Origin: Pararhizobium antarcticum
GTDB lineage: Bacteria > Pseudomonadota > Alphaproteobacteria > Rhizobiales > Rhizobiaceae
Assembly (NCBI RefSeq): GCF_001885585.1
Contig: NZ_LSRP01000075.1
Location: 1-64,000 of the forward strand
Reading direction: 5' to 3'
DNA: 64,000 bases
In this document: one piece after another, positions 11,319-19,433 of the stretch
Position numbering within the stretch: position 1 is the stretch's first letter
Layout of the letters: every line of letters starts with the position of its first letter
Notes under the pieces: generated by a model
Database searches by the model: none
What the model was told of the DNA's origin: nothing
What the model saw: only the letters and a program-made list of their open reading frames with translations
Made by a program: the position numbers and the translations under genes

Positions 11319-11332
11319 AACTTGTATAAGTT
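11319..11332. promoter_or_regulatory. Inverted repeat upstream of the aldehyde dehydrogenase gene, candidate GntR-type operator
   Basis: AACTTGTATAAGTT has five-base arms (AACTT/AAGTT) around GTAT and ends 30 bases before the start codon. It resembles the short ACTTGTnnACAAGT-like operators bound by FCD-type GntR regulators, and such a regulator is encoded at 14.8-15.7 kb. The assignment is an inference from similarity and position. Confidence 0.35.
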
Positions 11333-11362
11333 CTGCAAAGTTTTTGAAAAAGGATCGCCGCG

Positions 11363-12823
11363 ATGACACCCACACTGAAAGACCCTTCGCTTTTTCGTCA
11401 TGCCGCCCTCGTCGGGGGGGAGTGGATCGAGGCTGATCCGGCGACCGGCATTGCCGTGAACAATCCGGCCACGGGCGAGATCATCGGCCATGTTCCGAAG
11501 CTTGGCGCCGCCGAGACGAAAACCGCGATCGAGGCCGCCCGGGTCGCGCAAAAGGGCTGGGCTGCCCGAACGGCGAAGGAGCGCTGCGGCATTCTGCGCA
11601 AGTGGTTCGACCTGATGATCGAGAACAAGGACGATCTTGGCCGCATCCTGACGCTCGAGCAGGGCAAGCCGCTCGCGGAAGCCACGGGCGAAATCGTCTA
11701 TGGTGCGAGCTTCATCGACTGGTTTGCCGAAGAAGGCCGTCGCATCTATGGCGATCTCATCCCCGGCCACCAGCCGGACAAACGGTTGATGGTGATGAAA
11801 CAGCCGATCGGCGTGGTTGCCGCCATCACCCCGTGGAACTTCCCCAATGCGATGATCACCCGCAAGGCCGGACCAGCCTTTGCGGCCGGTTGCGCCATGG
11901 TGCTGAAGCCGGCGTCGCAGACGCCGTTCTCGGCCATCGCGATCGCCATCCTGGGCGAACGTGCCGGGCTTCCGAAGGGCCTTTTCTCCGTCATCACCGG
12001 TTCGGCTGCCGCAATCGGTGCGGAAATGACATCCAACCCGACCGTGCGCAAGGTGACGTTCACCGGATCGACCGAAATCGGCATCGAGCTTTACAAGCAG
12101 AGCGCGCCGACCATCAAGAAACTCGGGCTGGAACTCGGCGGCAACGCGCCGTTCATCGTGTTTGACGACGCTGACCTCGACGCCGCCGTCGAAGGCGCGC
12201 TGATCGCCAAGTTCCGCAACAATGGCCAGACCTGCGTCTGCGCCAACCGGATCTATGTGCAGGAGGGCGTCTATGACGCCTTTGCCGAGAAACTGGCAAC
12301 GGCCGTCGGCAAGCTGAAGACCGGCAATGGCATGGACGAGGGCGTGATCCTTGGTCCGTTGATTGACAAATCGGCGCTGGAAAAGGTTCAGGAGCACATT
12401 GCCGATGCGCTCGGCAAGGGCGCCAAGGTGCTGCAGGGCGGCAAGGCGCACGCGTTGGGCGGCACCTTCTTCGAGGCGACCATTCTGGGTGATGTCACCA
12501 AGGACATGGCCGTTGCCCGCGAGGAAACTTTCGGTCCGCTGGCGCCGCTGTTCCGCTTCAAGAACGAGGCCGACGTGATCGAGCAGGCCAATGATACCGA
12601 GTTCGGCCTTGCCTCCTATTTCTATGCCCGTGATCTGTCGCGCGTCTTCCGTGTCGCCGAAGCGTTGGAATACGGCATGGTCGGTGTCAATACCGGGCTG
12701 ATCTCGACGGCCGAAGCGCCGTTTGGTGGCGTCAAGCTCTCCGGACTTGGCCGCGAGGGCTCGAAATACGGCATCGAGGAATTCGTTGAGGTCAAATATG
12801 TCTGCCTCGGCGGCATCGCCTGA
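11363..12823 (+). CDS. gabD: NAD(P)-dependent aldehyde dehydrogenase, succinate-semialdehyde dehydrogenase type
   Basis: The full-length ALDH of 486 residues has the cofactor motif ITPWNFP, the general base in LELGGNAP (E257) and the nucleophile in NNGQTCVCANR (C291). Best family match is GabD. In this locus an aldehyde from aldol cleavage, glyceraldehyde or L-lactaldehyde, is a plausible substrate instead, because an HpcH/HpaI aldolase gene follows. AGGA precedes the ATG by about ten bases. A strong terminator follows, so it may be its own transcript. Confidence 0.85.
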   Translation: MTPTLKDPSLFRHAALVGGEWIEADPATGIAVNNPATGEIIGHVPKLGAAETKTAIEAARVAQKGWAARTAKERCGILRKWFDLMIENKDDLGRILTLEQGKPLAEATGEIVYGASFIDWFAEEGRRIYGDLIPGHQPDKRLMVMKQPIGVVAAITPWNFPNAMITRKAGPAFAAGCAMVLKPASQTPFSAIAIAILGERAGLPKGLFSVITGSAAAIGAEMTSNPTVRKVTFTGSTEIGIELYKQSAPTIKKLGLELGGNAPFIVFDDADLDAAVEGALIAKFRNNGQTCVCANRIYVQEGVYDAFAEKLATAVGKLKTGNGMDEGVILGPLIDKSALEKVQEHIADALGKGAKVLQGGKAHALGGTFFEATILGDVTKDMAVAREETFGPLAPLFRFKNEADVIEQANDTEFGLASYFYARDLSRVFRVAEALEYGMVGVNTGLISTAEAPFGGVKLSGLGREGSKYGIEEFVEVKYVCLGGIA

Positions 12824-12842
12824 TATTTCCGATGTTCATGGC

Positions 12843-12874
12843 AAAGCCGGCCGGATTGTTCTGGCCGGCTTTTT
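12843..12874 (+). terminator. Rho-independent terminator after the aldehyde dehydrogenase gene
   Basis: A perfect 10-bp stem (AAAGCCGGCC / GGCCGGCTTT) encloses a ten-base loop and runs into five T. It separates the aldehyde dehydrogenase gene from the aldolase gene. Confidence 0.82.
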
Positions 12875-12917
12875 CGATTCCGGCTAAGGATCATAGTCGT
12901 CATCAAGGAGAAAACGT

Positions 12918-13736
12918 ATGCCTGCACCGAAGAACCCGTTCAAGGCGGCGCTTCGCGACGATCGTTTCCAGCTCGGGCTCTGGGTGGCGCTGGCCAGCCC
13001 CTATGCCGCCGAAGTCATCAGCGGCAGCGGTTATGACTGGCTGCTGATCGATGGCGAACATGGCCCGAACGATATTCCGCTGCTTTCGGCCCAGATTCAG
13101 GCGCTGGCCGGTTCCGGCAGCCATCCGATCGTCCGCCTGCCGATCGGCGAGGCCTGGCTGATCAAGCAGATCCTCGACGCCGGTGCGCAGACTCTGCTCA
13201 TTCCGATGGTTGAATCGGTCGAGCAGGCGCAGGCGCTGGTCCGGGCCGTGCGCTATCCGCCGCATGGCATTCGCGGCGTGGGTGCAGCCCTTGGCCGCGC
13301 CTCGAGATTCAGCCGTATTGGCGATTATCTCGAAACCGCCAATGACGAGATCTGCCTGCTAGTGCAGATCGAGAGCCGCGCCGGCCTGGATGTTCTCGAT
13401 GCCGTTGCCGCGCTGGATGGCGTCGATGGCGTCTTTATCGGGCCTTCCGATCTGGCCGCCGACATGGGTCACCTCGGAAAACCGGGATCGCCAGAGGTTC
13501 TGGCAGCCATCACCGATGCCTTCGCCCGCATCAAAACCGCCGGCAAGGCACGCGGCATCATGACGCTCGATCTCGAGCAGGCACGCCTATACCGCGATCT
13601 CGGTGCAACCTTTATGGCCATCGGCACCGATGTCACTCTTCTCGTCAGCGCAACGCAGCAACTGCGTGAGGCGTTTCTGGCCGGCGACGCGACAGCCGGA
13701 CCTGTATCGGGAACAAAACCCGTATCCGGCTACTGA
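12918..13736 (+). CDS. HpcH/HpaI family 2-keto-3-deoxy acid aldolase
   Basis: This is a class II, metal-dependent aldolase of the HpcH/HpaI family, which cleaves 4-hydroxy-2-oxo acids to pyruvate and an aldehyde. LLIDGEHGPND near residue 42 and VQIESRAGLDVLDAV near residue 152 supply the catalytic and metal-binding residues; VFIGPSDLAADMG is the pyruvate-binding block. Relatives act on 2-keto-3-deoxy-L-rhamnonate or 4-hydroxy-2-oxoheptanedioate. Here 2-keto-3-deoxygluconate or its 6-deoxy analogue fits the context. The stop abuts the convergent stop of the next gene with no spacer (TGATCA). Confidence 0.82.
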   Translation: MPAPKNPFKAALRDDRFQLGLWVALASPYAAEVISGSGYDWLLIDGEHGPNDIPLLSAQIQALAGSGSHPIVRLPIGEAWLIKQILDAGAQTLLIPMVESVEQAQALVRAVRYPPHGIRGVGAALGRASRFSRIGDYLETANDEICLLVQIESRAGLDVLDAVAALDGVDGVFIGPSDLAADMGHLGKPGSPEVLAAITDAFARIKTAGKARGIMTLDLEQARLYRDLGATFMAIGTDVTLLVSATQQLREAFLAGDATAGPVSGTKPVSGY

Positions 13737-14828
13737 TCAGGCCGGATTGGCAATCGCCGTCAGCTTCGGCATTGGCACGGTGGGACTCCATGCGCTGAAA
13801 TCGACGATGCGGCGCACCCGTTTTTCCGCGTGATGATTGGCGATGTCGCGCATGCGATGGTCGAGAAACGGGTTGTCGAAGCGCTCGAGCGTCGCCGCCA
13901 CATAGGCCATTGCCTGTTCGCCCAGACCTTTAGCCGCAAACGCCGGGATAACCTCCGTTTCGTAAAGGTCGAGCAGTGTCGAGCGGATTTGCGCAACGGT
14001 CAGGATTTCGCGGACAGTCTCGGCTTCAGGCCGCTTCTCCTTCAGCCAGATGTCGGCAAGCACGGTGTGTCCGAGATTGAGGATGTGCAGCTTCAGCTTC
14101 TCATAGGGCGTTAGGTCGGCAACGACCAGGAGACTTGCATGCGTGCAGGGCAGGCAAAGTCCCGGCTGCGCTTCGATCGCCCAGAGCGCATAGGGTTCGG
14201 CAACCGCGCCCGCCGGCTCGATCGGTTCCGAGACGATGCGGTCCACCAGCGTGTTGGCCCAGATCACCTGCGTATCGAGCCAGGCGGAAAAGGCGTCATC
14301 GGCGAGCCGCTGGCGGGCAAGGTCAAGTATAAGCGCCTTCAGCACACTGCCGTTGCGGGAAACGAGTTCGCAGGGCAGCATCGTCAAGGGGCGGGCGTTT
14401 GCCATGAAGCGTGCATGCAACAGAAGCAGCAGCTTGCCCGGAAAGGACGCCGGAACAGGCTGGTCGGGCTTATCGGCATCGATCCGGTAGCCGGTGTCGC
14501 CGGTGTTCGAGATCAGGATCTCCGCCTCCTCGGTGACGATACGGATCACCTCGGTCCAGTCTTCACCCGTCGATAGCGCGCGTGCGACGCTCGTCACCTG
14601 CTGGGTTCGGTTGATCGCGATGCCGTTTTCCAGTCCCCGCACGATCACCGGGAAGCCGCCGGGTGCCGCCAGGGCTGAAAGCCGGCCAGCGCGTTCGGAT
14701 GAACCCGTCGTCTGCACGATGGTGATCTTGCCTGCCGCTTCGCCGCGCTCGAGCGCCTCGCTGATGAACAGATCTGCATGCGCCTGAAGGAAGCGGCTGG
14801 TTCCAAATTGTACGATTGGTGTGTTCAT
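13737..14828 (-). CDS. Mannitol dehydrogenase family oxidoreductase, tagaturonate/fructuronate reductase (UxaB) type
   Basis: MNTPIVQFGTSRFLQAHAD is the NAD-binding start of the long-chain mannitol dehydrogenase family, and YEKLKLHILNLGHTVLAD holds the catalytic lysine. The family reduces tagaturonate to altronate (UxaB), fructuronate to mannonate (UxuB), or oxidises polyols. At 363 residues it is shorter than E. coli UxaB. The nearby UxaA-type dehydratase favours the tagaturonate-to-altronate reaction, but this is inference. It lies 17 bases downstream of the GntR gene on the same strand and is probably co-transcribed with it. Confidence 0.78.
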   Translation of the reverse strand: MNTPIVQFGTSRFLQAHADLFISEALERGEAAGKITIVQTTGSSERAGRLSALAAPGGFPVIVRGLENGIAINRTQQVTSVARALSTGEDWTEVIRIVTEEAEILISNTGDTGYRIDADKPDQPVPASFPGKLLLLLHARFMANARPLTMLPCELVSRNGSVLKALILDLARQRLADDAFSAWLDTQVIWANTLVDRIVSEPIEPAGAVAEPYALWAIEAQPGLCLPCTHASLLVVADLTPYEKLKLHILNLGHTVLADIWLKEKRPEAETVREILTVAQIRSTLLDLYETEVIPAFAAKGLGEQAMAYVAATLERFDNPFLDHRMRDIANHHAEKRVRRIVDFSAWSPTVPMPKLTAIANPA

Positions 14829-14845
14829 GGGTCTGGGTCCGGCCT

Positions 14846-15724
14846 TTACTGGATGGATTGCAGCAGGGTTTCACGCGCCGAGCGCAGATGCCGGCGGCAG
14901 GCATCCTCGGCCTTGACAGGATCGCGGCCGCGCAGGGCGGCGATATAGGCGAGATGTTCCTCGAGCGCCCGGGCGTTGCGCTCGCGGGCATTCGCCTTGT
15001 TCCACTGGTAATGATAGTGAAACACGATCGCGATGATATCGTAGAAATCGACGATGAACCGGTTGCTCGAGGACTTGTGCAACAGGCGGTGAAAGCGCTC
15101 GTCGAGCTCCGAAAATTCCCTGTAGCGGCGGTCGATATCACCGAGAATCTCGTGATGCAGTGCCTCGATCCGCGATAGCTCGGCCCATGCCGGATGATCT
15201 TCCGGCAGGGCGACGAAGGAATGTGCCGAGCGCAGCTCGAACATTTCGCGCACCTCGGTCAATTCAAGCGCAAATTCCCGGGTAAAACCCTTGAGGATCC
15301 AGTGGCTGTTCGGCCGTTTCTCGATCAGGCCGAAGCGACTGAAGCGGATCAGGAATTCCCGGACGCTGGTTGTCCCGGTGCCGATGTCGCGCGCCAGTTC
15401 CAACTCGTTGATCTGCATCCCGGGCTCCGCGCCGCCCGCCAGAATCCGGCGCATGAAACTGCGCTCGATGATATCCGACAGCGAATCGGTTTCCTCCGCC
15501 GGGTAATAATCGGCCGGTTCCGGCTGGCGCAGAACGGCCTTCGCCCGCTTATCCCAGGTGATCAGCTTCAATTCTTCCAGACGCGTCAGGATGGCCCGGA
15601 TCGTCGTGCGGCTGACGCCGAGTACGGTCCCGAGTTCAGGCTCGGACGGAAGCGTCGCCGTCTCGGCCAGGAGCTTGAGGCAACGGTTAAAGGCTTCCTT
15701 GAAGACGGTGTTTTGTTTGGCCAT
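14846..15724 (-). CDS. GntR-family regulator with two winged-helix domains and an FCD ligand domain
   Basis: Residues 25-46 (start LPSEPELGTVLGVSRTT) are a GntR-type helix-turn-helix. A second winged-helix follows at about 82-150, with INELELARDIGTGTTSVREF at 105-124. The FCD ligand domain covers about 152-285, with metal-site histidines in DERFHRLLH and the C-terminal HLRSARE. Ordinary FCD regulators have one winged helix and about 230 residues; this has 292. It is divergent from the UxaA-type gene, a classic arrangement for a local repressor responding to a sugar acid. Confidence 0.82.
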   Translation of the reverse strand: MAKQNTVFKEAFNRCLKLLAETATLPSEPELGTVLGVSRTTIRAILTRLEELKLITWDKRAKAVLRQPEPADYYPAEETDSLSDIIERSFMRRILAGGAEPGMQINELELARDIGTGTTSVREFLIRFSRFGLIEKRPNSHWILKGFTREFALELTEVREMFELRSAHSFVALPEDHPAWAELSRIEALHHEILGDIDRRYREFSELDERFHRLLHKSSSNRFIVDFYDIIAIVFHYHYQWNKANARERNARALEEHLAYIAALRGRDPVKAEDACRRHLRSARETLLQSIQ

Positions 15725-16029
15725 GATGTCGCCGGATGGAGAGGAATGTCTGTCGATCCGCCTGCGCGGTCGTGCCTGATAGCACGGCGATCAAGCGCCG
15801 CACAGCTAACGTCCTCTATCGTCTCCGCTTCATCCTGTCTGCGCCAACGGTCTGATCTTCCATGATAGTTTCATCCCTGTTTTGGTTTTTTCTTGCGCGT
15901 TGCCGTTGTGTGGCGGCATCACGTTGGTCGGCATAATACCCATTGACGGCAAACTGTCTATTGTAGATAAAAGACAAAAATAGGAGGACGGCACCGTTCT
16001 CCAGAAAATCGTCATGGGAGATAAACCGG
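15725..16029. promoter_or_regulatory. Divergent control region between gntR and uxaA, with candidate promoter and operator
   Basis: This 305-base gap has no supported gene. TTGACG at 15943-15948 and GATAAA at 15966-15971, spaced by 17 bases, form a plausible promoter for the uxaA gene. An inverted repeat TGTCT (15955-15959) / AGACA (15972-15976) with a 12-base centre brackets the -10 element, a position suited to repression. The rest toward gntR shows no clear signal. Confidence 0.45.
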
Positions 16030-17535
16030 GTGGCCGCACCGTCCTTCATCATTTTGTCGCCGGAAGACAATGTCGCCGTCGCATCGCTTGTCATCGAGGC
16101 CGGTGGCGCGCTGACGGGCGGCGTTTTTGCCAATGGCAGGATTGATCCCGGCCATAAGGTTGCGATCCGTCCCGTGCATATCGGCGAACCTGTCGTCAAA
16201 TATGGCCAGGCGATCGGCCGCGCGACGGTCGAGATCGCCGCCGGTGACCATGTGCATTCCCACAATCTCGCCTTCGATCAGGACCGTCTGTCGATCGGTG
16301 CGCCGGTGCCGCCGGAATCGGCGAGCGCCGAGGACAAGGCCCGCACCTTCATGGGCTATCGCCGCGCCGACGGCCGGGCTGCCACCCGCAACTTCATCGG
16401 CATCATCGCCAGCGTCAACTGTTCCACCACCGTCTGCCGCGCTATTGCCGAGGAAGCCAACAAGACCATTCTGCCATTGTATGACGGCATCGACGGTTTC
16501 GTGCCGATCGTTCACGATCAGGGTTGCGGCATGAGTTCGACCGGCGACGGCATGCAGAACCTGCACAGGACGCTGGCCGGCTATACAAGGCACGTCAATT
16601 TCGGCGGCGTGCTGATGGTTGGCCTCGGTTGCGAAGTTAACCAGCTGACGCTGTATGGACAGAGCGGAGCAGGTGCCGGCAAGCGGCATTTCAACATTCA
16701 GGACGCTGGCGGATCGCGCCGCGCCGTTGCCCGCGCGCTTGGGGTGCTGAGCGAGATTGCTGCCGAGGTCGGAACAGCAAAGCGCATCGCCATCCCGGTC
16801 AGCGAAATTATCGTCGGCCTGCAATGTGGTGGTTCCGATGGGCTTTCTGGTATCACCGCCAATCCGGCGCTCGGCGCCGCGGTCGATATTCTTGCCGGTG
16901 CCGGTGGCACTGCAATCCTGTCGGAAACCTCCGAGATCTATGGGGCGGAACATCTGCTGCGCAGCCGTGCCGTCAATGATGACGTGGCGCGCAAGCTCGA
17001 CGGGCTGATTTCCTGGTGGGAAAATTATGTCGCGATGCACGGTGCTTCGCTGGACAACAATCCATCACCGGGAAACAAGCGCGGCGGCTTGACGACCATC
17101 CTCGAAAAATCGCTCGGGGCTGTGGCCAAGGGCGGACGGTCGCCGCTGACCGCGGTTTACAATTATGCCGAGCGGGTCAAGGAACACGGTCTCGTCTTCA
17201 TGGACACGCCCGGTTACGATCCGGTCTCCGCGACCGGTCAGGTTGCCGGCGGCGCCAATGTGATCACCTTTACCACCGGTCGTGGCAGTTGCTTTGGCTC
17301 GCGCCCATGCCCCTCGATCAAGCTGACCAGCAACACGGCGCTCTACCAGGCGATGGAAGAGGACATGGACATCGATTGCGGCACGATCGCCAGCGGCGAT
17401 ACGACGATTGCCGGCAAGGCGCGCGAGATTTTCGACCTGATCATCGACACCGCGTCGGGAAAGAAGACCAAGAGCGAACTGTTCGGTTATGGGGACAATG
17501 AATTCGTGCCCTGGCATCTCGGCGCCACGCTCTGA
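16030..17535 (+). CDS. uxaA: UxaA-family altronate/galactarate-type dehydratase
   Basis: The protein joins an N-terminal SAF domain (residues 1-95) to the UxaA C-terminal catalytic domain, with HDQGCGMSSTGDG near residue 163, the GLGCEVNQL block, and FTTGRGSCFGSRPCPSIKL near residue 414 carrying conserved cysteines. UxaA enzymes use iron to dehydrate D-altronate to 2-keto-3-deoxygluconate; relatives act on galactarate and other sugar acids. The start is GTG with GGGAG nine bases upstream. It heads the plus-strand arm of the locus; the aldo/keto reductase gene follows after 49 bases. Confidence 0.84.
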   Translation: MAAPSFIILSPEDNVAVASLVIEAGGALTGGVFANGRIDPGHKVAIRPVHIGEPVVKYGQAIGRATVEIAAGDHVHSHNLAFDQDRLSIGAPVPPESASAEDKARTFMGYRRADGRAATRNFIGIIASVNCSTTVCRAIAEEANKTILPLYDGIDGFVPIVHDQGCGMSSTGDGMQNLHRTLAGYTRHVNFGGVLMVGLGCEVNQLTLYGQSGAGAGKRHFNIQDAGGSRRAVARALGVLSEIAAEVGTAKRIAIPVSEIIVGLQCGGSDGLSGITANPALGAAVDILAGAGGTAILSETSEIYGAEHLLRSRAVNDDVARKLDGLISWWENYVAMHGASLDNNPSPGNKRGGLTTILEKSLGAVAKGGRSPLTAVYNYAERVKEHGLVFMDTPGYDPVSATGQVAGGANVITFTTGRGSCFGSRPCPSIKLTSNTALYQAMEEDMDIDCGTIASGDTTIAGKAREIFDLIIDTASGKKTKSELFGYGDNEFVPWHLGATL

Positions 17536-17584
17536 CGGAAGCATGCGCTGACAGAATGCGACTGTCGGGCGGAAGGAGAGACCT

Positions 17585-18607
17585 TTGTTGCAGACCAGAA
17601 AAATCGGCCGGACGGATCTGTCGGTCACGGAATTCAGCTTCGGCACCGCGCCGCTTGGCGGCATGTACCGGGCATGCCCGCGCGACGTGGCCATGGAGAC
17701 GCTCGAGGCCGCGTGGCAAACCGGCATGCGCTTTATCGACACGGCGCCCTGGTATGGCTTTGGTCTGGCCGAGCGGCGCGTCGGCGATTTCCTGCGCGAC
17801 AAGCCTAAGGGAAGTTATGTCCTGTCCACCAAGGTCGGGCGCCTCCAGCGGCCGGTCGCCGAGAACAAGGTGCCGAGCTACGGTTTCGTCGATCCGCTGC
17901 CGTTCGAAACGGATTACGACTATTCCTATGACGGCATCATGCGCTCGGTCGAGTTCAGCCATGCGCGTCTCGGCCTCAACCGCATCGACATCCTCTTTGT
18001 CCACGACATCGGTGTCTATACCCATGGCGCGGAACGCAACGCGGTCTATCTGCGCCAGCTTTTCGATGGCGGTCTGAAAGCGCTGGACGAACTGAAATCG
18101 AGCGGCGCGATCGCTGCCTATGGTCTTGGTGTCAACGAAGTTCCGGTCTGCCTCGACGTGATGCGGGAAGCCGACCTCGACTGCATTCTCCTGGCCGGTC
18201 GTTACACGCTGCTCGACCGCACGGCGACCGCCGAACTTCTGCCGCTCTGCGTCAGGAAGCAGACTTCGCTCGTGGTTGGTGGCGTGTTCAATTCCGGCAT
18301 TTTGGCAACGGGCCCTGTCGAGGGGGCGCATTTCGACTATATGGCGGCGACCCCCGACGTGCTGGAAAAGGTTGCGGCCATGGAGAAGATCGCACAGGCG
18401 CAGGGCATGCCGCTTGCACAGCCTGCGATCCAGTTTCCGCTGCAGGACCCTATCGTCGCCTCTGTCCTTCTCGGCACGGCAAAACCTTCCAGCCTTCTGC
18501 GCAATATGGAGCTGACAGACCGGCGTCTCGTGCCGGAAGACTTCACCGCCTATGACGCCCACACGTTGGTCGCCCCTGAACTTGGAACGGACGCGGTCAG
18601 GGTCTGA
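17585..18607 (+). CDS. Aldo/keto reductase, L-galactose/L-fucose (aldose) dehydrogenase type
   Basis: A full aldo/keto reductase barrel is seen: FSFGTAPLGGMY, the aspartate and tyrosine of FIDTAPWYGFGLAE, the lysine of LSTKVGRL, and DILFVHDIG with the histidine. The family includes D-threo-aldose 1-dehydrogenase, L-fucose dehydrogenase and plant L-galactose dehydrogenase, which oxidise C1 to a lactone with NAD(P)+. The neighbouring mutarotase and lactonase support that role. No ATG is available; translation starts at one of two adjacent TTG codons, seven bases after AAGGAG. Confidence 0.8.
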   Translation: MLQTRKIGRTDLSVTEFSFGTAPLGGMYRACPRDVAMETLEAAWQTGMRFIDTAPWYGFGLAERRVGDFLRDKPKGSYVLSTKVGRLQRPVAENKVPSYGFVDPLPFETDYDYSYDGIMRSVEFSHARLGLNRIDILFVHDIGVYTHGAERNAVYLRQLFDGGLKALDELKSSGAIAAYGLGVNEVPVCLDVMREADLDCILLAGRYTLLDRTATAELLPLCVRKQTSLVVGGVFNSGILATGPVEGAHFDYMAATPDVLEKVAAMEKIAQAQGMPLAQPAIQFPLQDPIVASVLLGTAKPSSLLRNMELTDRRLVPEDFTAYDAHTLVAPELGTDAVRV

Positions 18608-18629
18608 CCGGACAGAAAAGGAAGACCCC

Positions 18630-19085
18630 ATGCTGAAAGGCATTCACCCCCTGCTTGGACCCGAGCTTTTGCACGCGATCCGCACCATGGGTCACGGCGA
18701 CGAGATCGTCATCGCCGATGCGAATTTCCCGTCGAGCACGATGGGCCCGAAAGTCGTGCGCGCCGACGGTGTCGGTGCGCCGGGCATCCTTGAGGCGATA
18801 TTGGCGCATATGCCGCTCGATACCTTCGTCGACGAATCGGCGTGGCGCATGGAGGTTGTCGGCGATGCAACGGCTGTGCCGGATATCTGCGTCACGTTCC
18901 AGGGCCTGGTCAAAAAGCTGGCCGGCGACTTCACGGTTGTGCCGATCGAACGCTTTGCCTTTTACGAGCGCGCCCGACGGGCAGCCTACATTGTCGCGAC
19001 GACCGAATTTCAGCTCTATGGAAATATCATTCTGAAGAAGGGGGTTGTCCGTCCCGAGGAATTGTTCAGGGTCGACAGCGATTGA
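18630..19085 (+). CDS. fucU: L-fucose mutarotase (FucU/RbsD family)
   Basis: RbsD/FucU proteins interconvert the anomers of free sugars. MLKGIHPLLGPELLHAIRTM and the following MGHGDEIVIADANFP match the FucU subgroup, where the histidine is catalytic. The length of 151 residues is normal. AAGGAAG precedes the ATG at 18630; a longer in-frame ATG lies inside the aldo/keto reductase gene. The gap to that gene is 22 bases. FucU points to L-fucose or the closely similar L-galactose as the incoming sugar. Confidence 0.86.
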   Translation: MLKGIHPLLGPELLHAIRTMGHGDEIVIADANFPSSTMGPKVVRADGVGAPGILEAILAHMPLDTFVDESAWRMEVVGDATAVPDICVTFQGLVKKLAGDFTVVPIERFAFYERARRAAYIVATTEFQLYGNIILKKGVVRPEELFRVDSD

Positions 19086-19433
19086 AGCGTGTTAGACTGA
19101 ATATTCTAAAACGGATTAATTCGGAACAGATGTATCATTTATCTGTTGCGTTTGAAATGGCTCTGATCTAGCCTCGGCACAGGGAGAAGAGCCCGCTTCC
19201 CGTCAGTCGTCTTGGAAGTGTGCTTGTGCAGAAGTCAATAAATTGAATTAATTCAATAGTTTGAAATATATCGCGGCGCGCTAAAAAGTCGTTTTGTACC
19301 GCTTGCATTTTCAAAACCACTGGGATAGCTTGCCTCTGTAAAATGTTTTTTATGGATAAAAGATCACCTGTTCGCGTCTTGCAGGCTGGTCTGAGGAGAA
19401 CTCAACAAGACGTTGTTGGAGGAGAACAACACC
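19086..19433 (+). promoter_or_regulatory. Control region of the sugar ABC transporter operon with a 16-bp palindrome
   Basis: This AT-rich 348-base gap has no supported gene. It holds ATTGAATTAATTCAAT at 19242-19257, a perfect 16-bp palindrome, and a related GATTAATTC at 19114-19122. A weak promoter, TTGCAT (19303) and TAGCTT (19326) with a 17-base spacer, lies downstream of the palindrome. GGAGGAG at 19418 is the ribosome site of the next gene. The palindrome is a candidate operator for a regulator that I cannot name. Confidence 0.45.
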
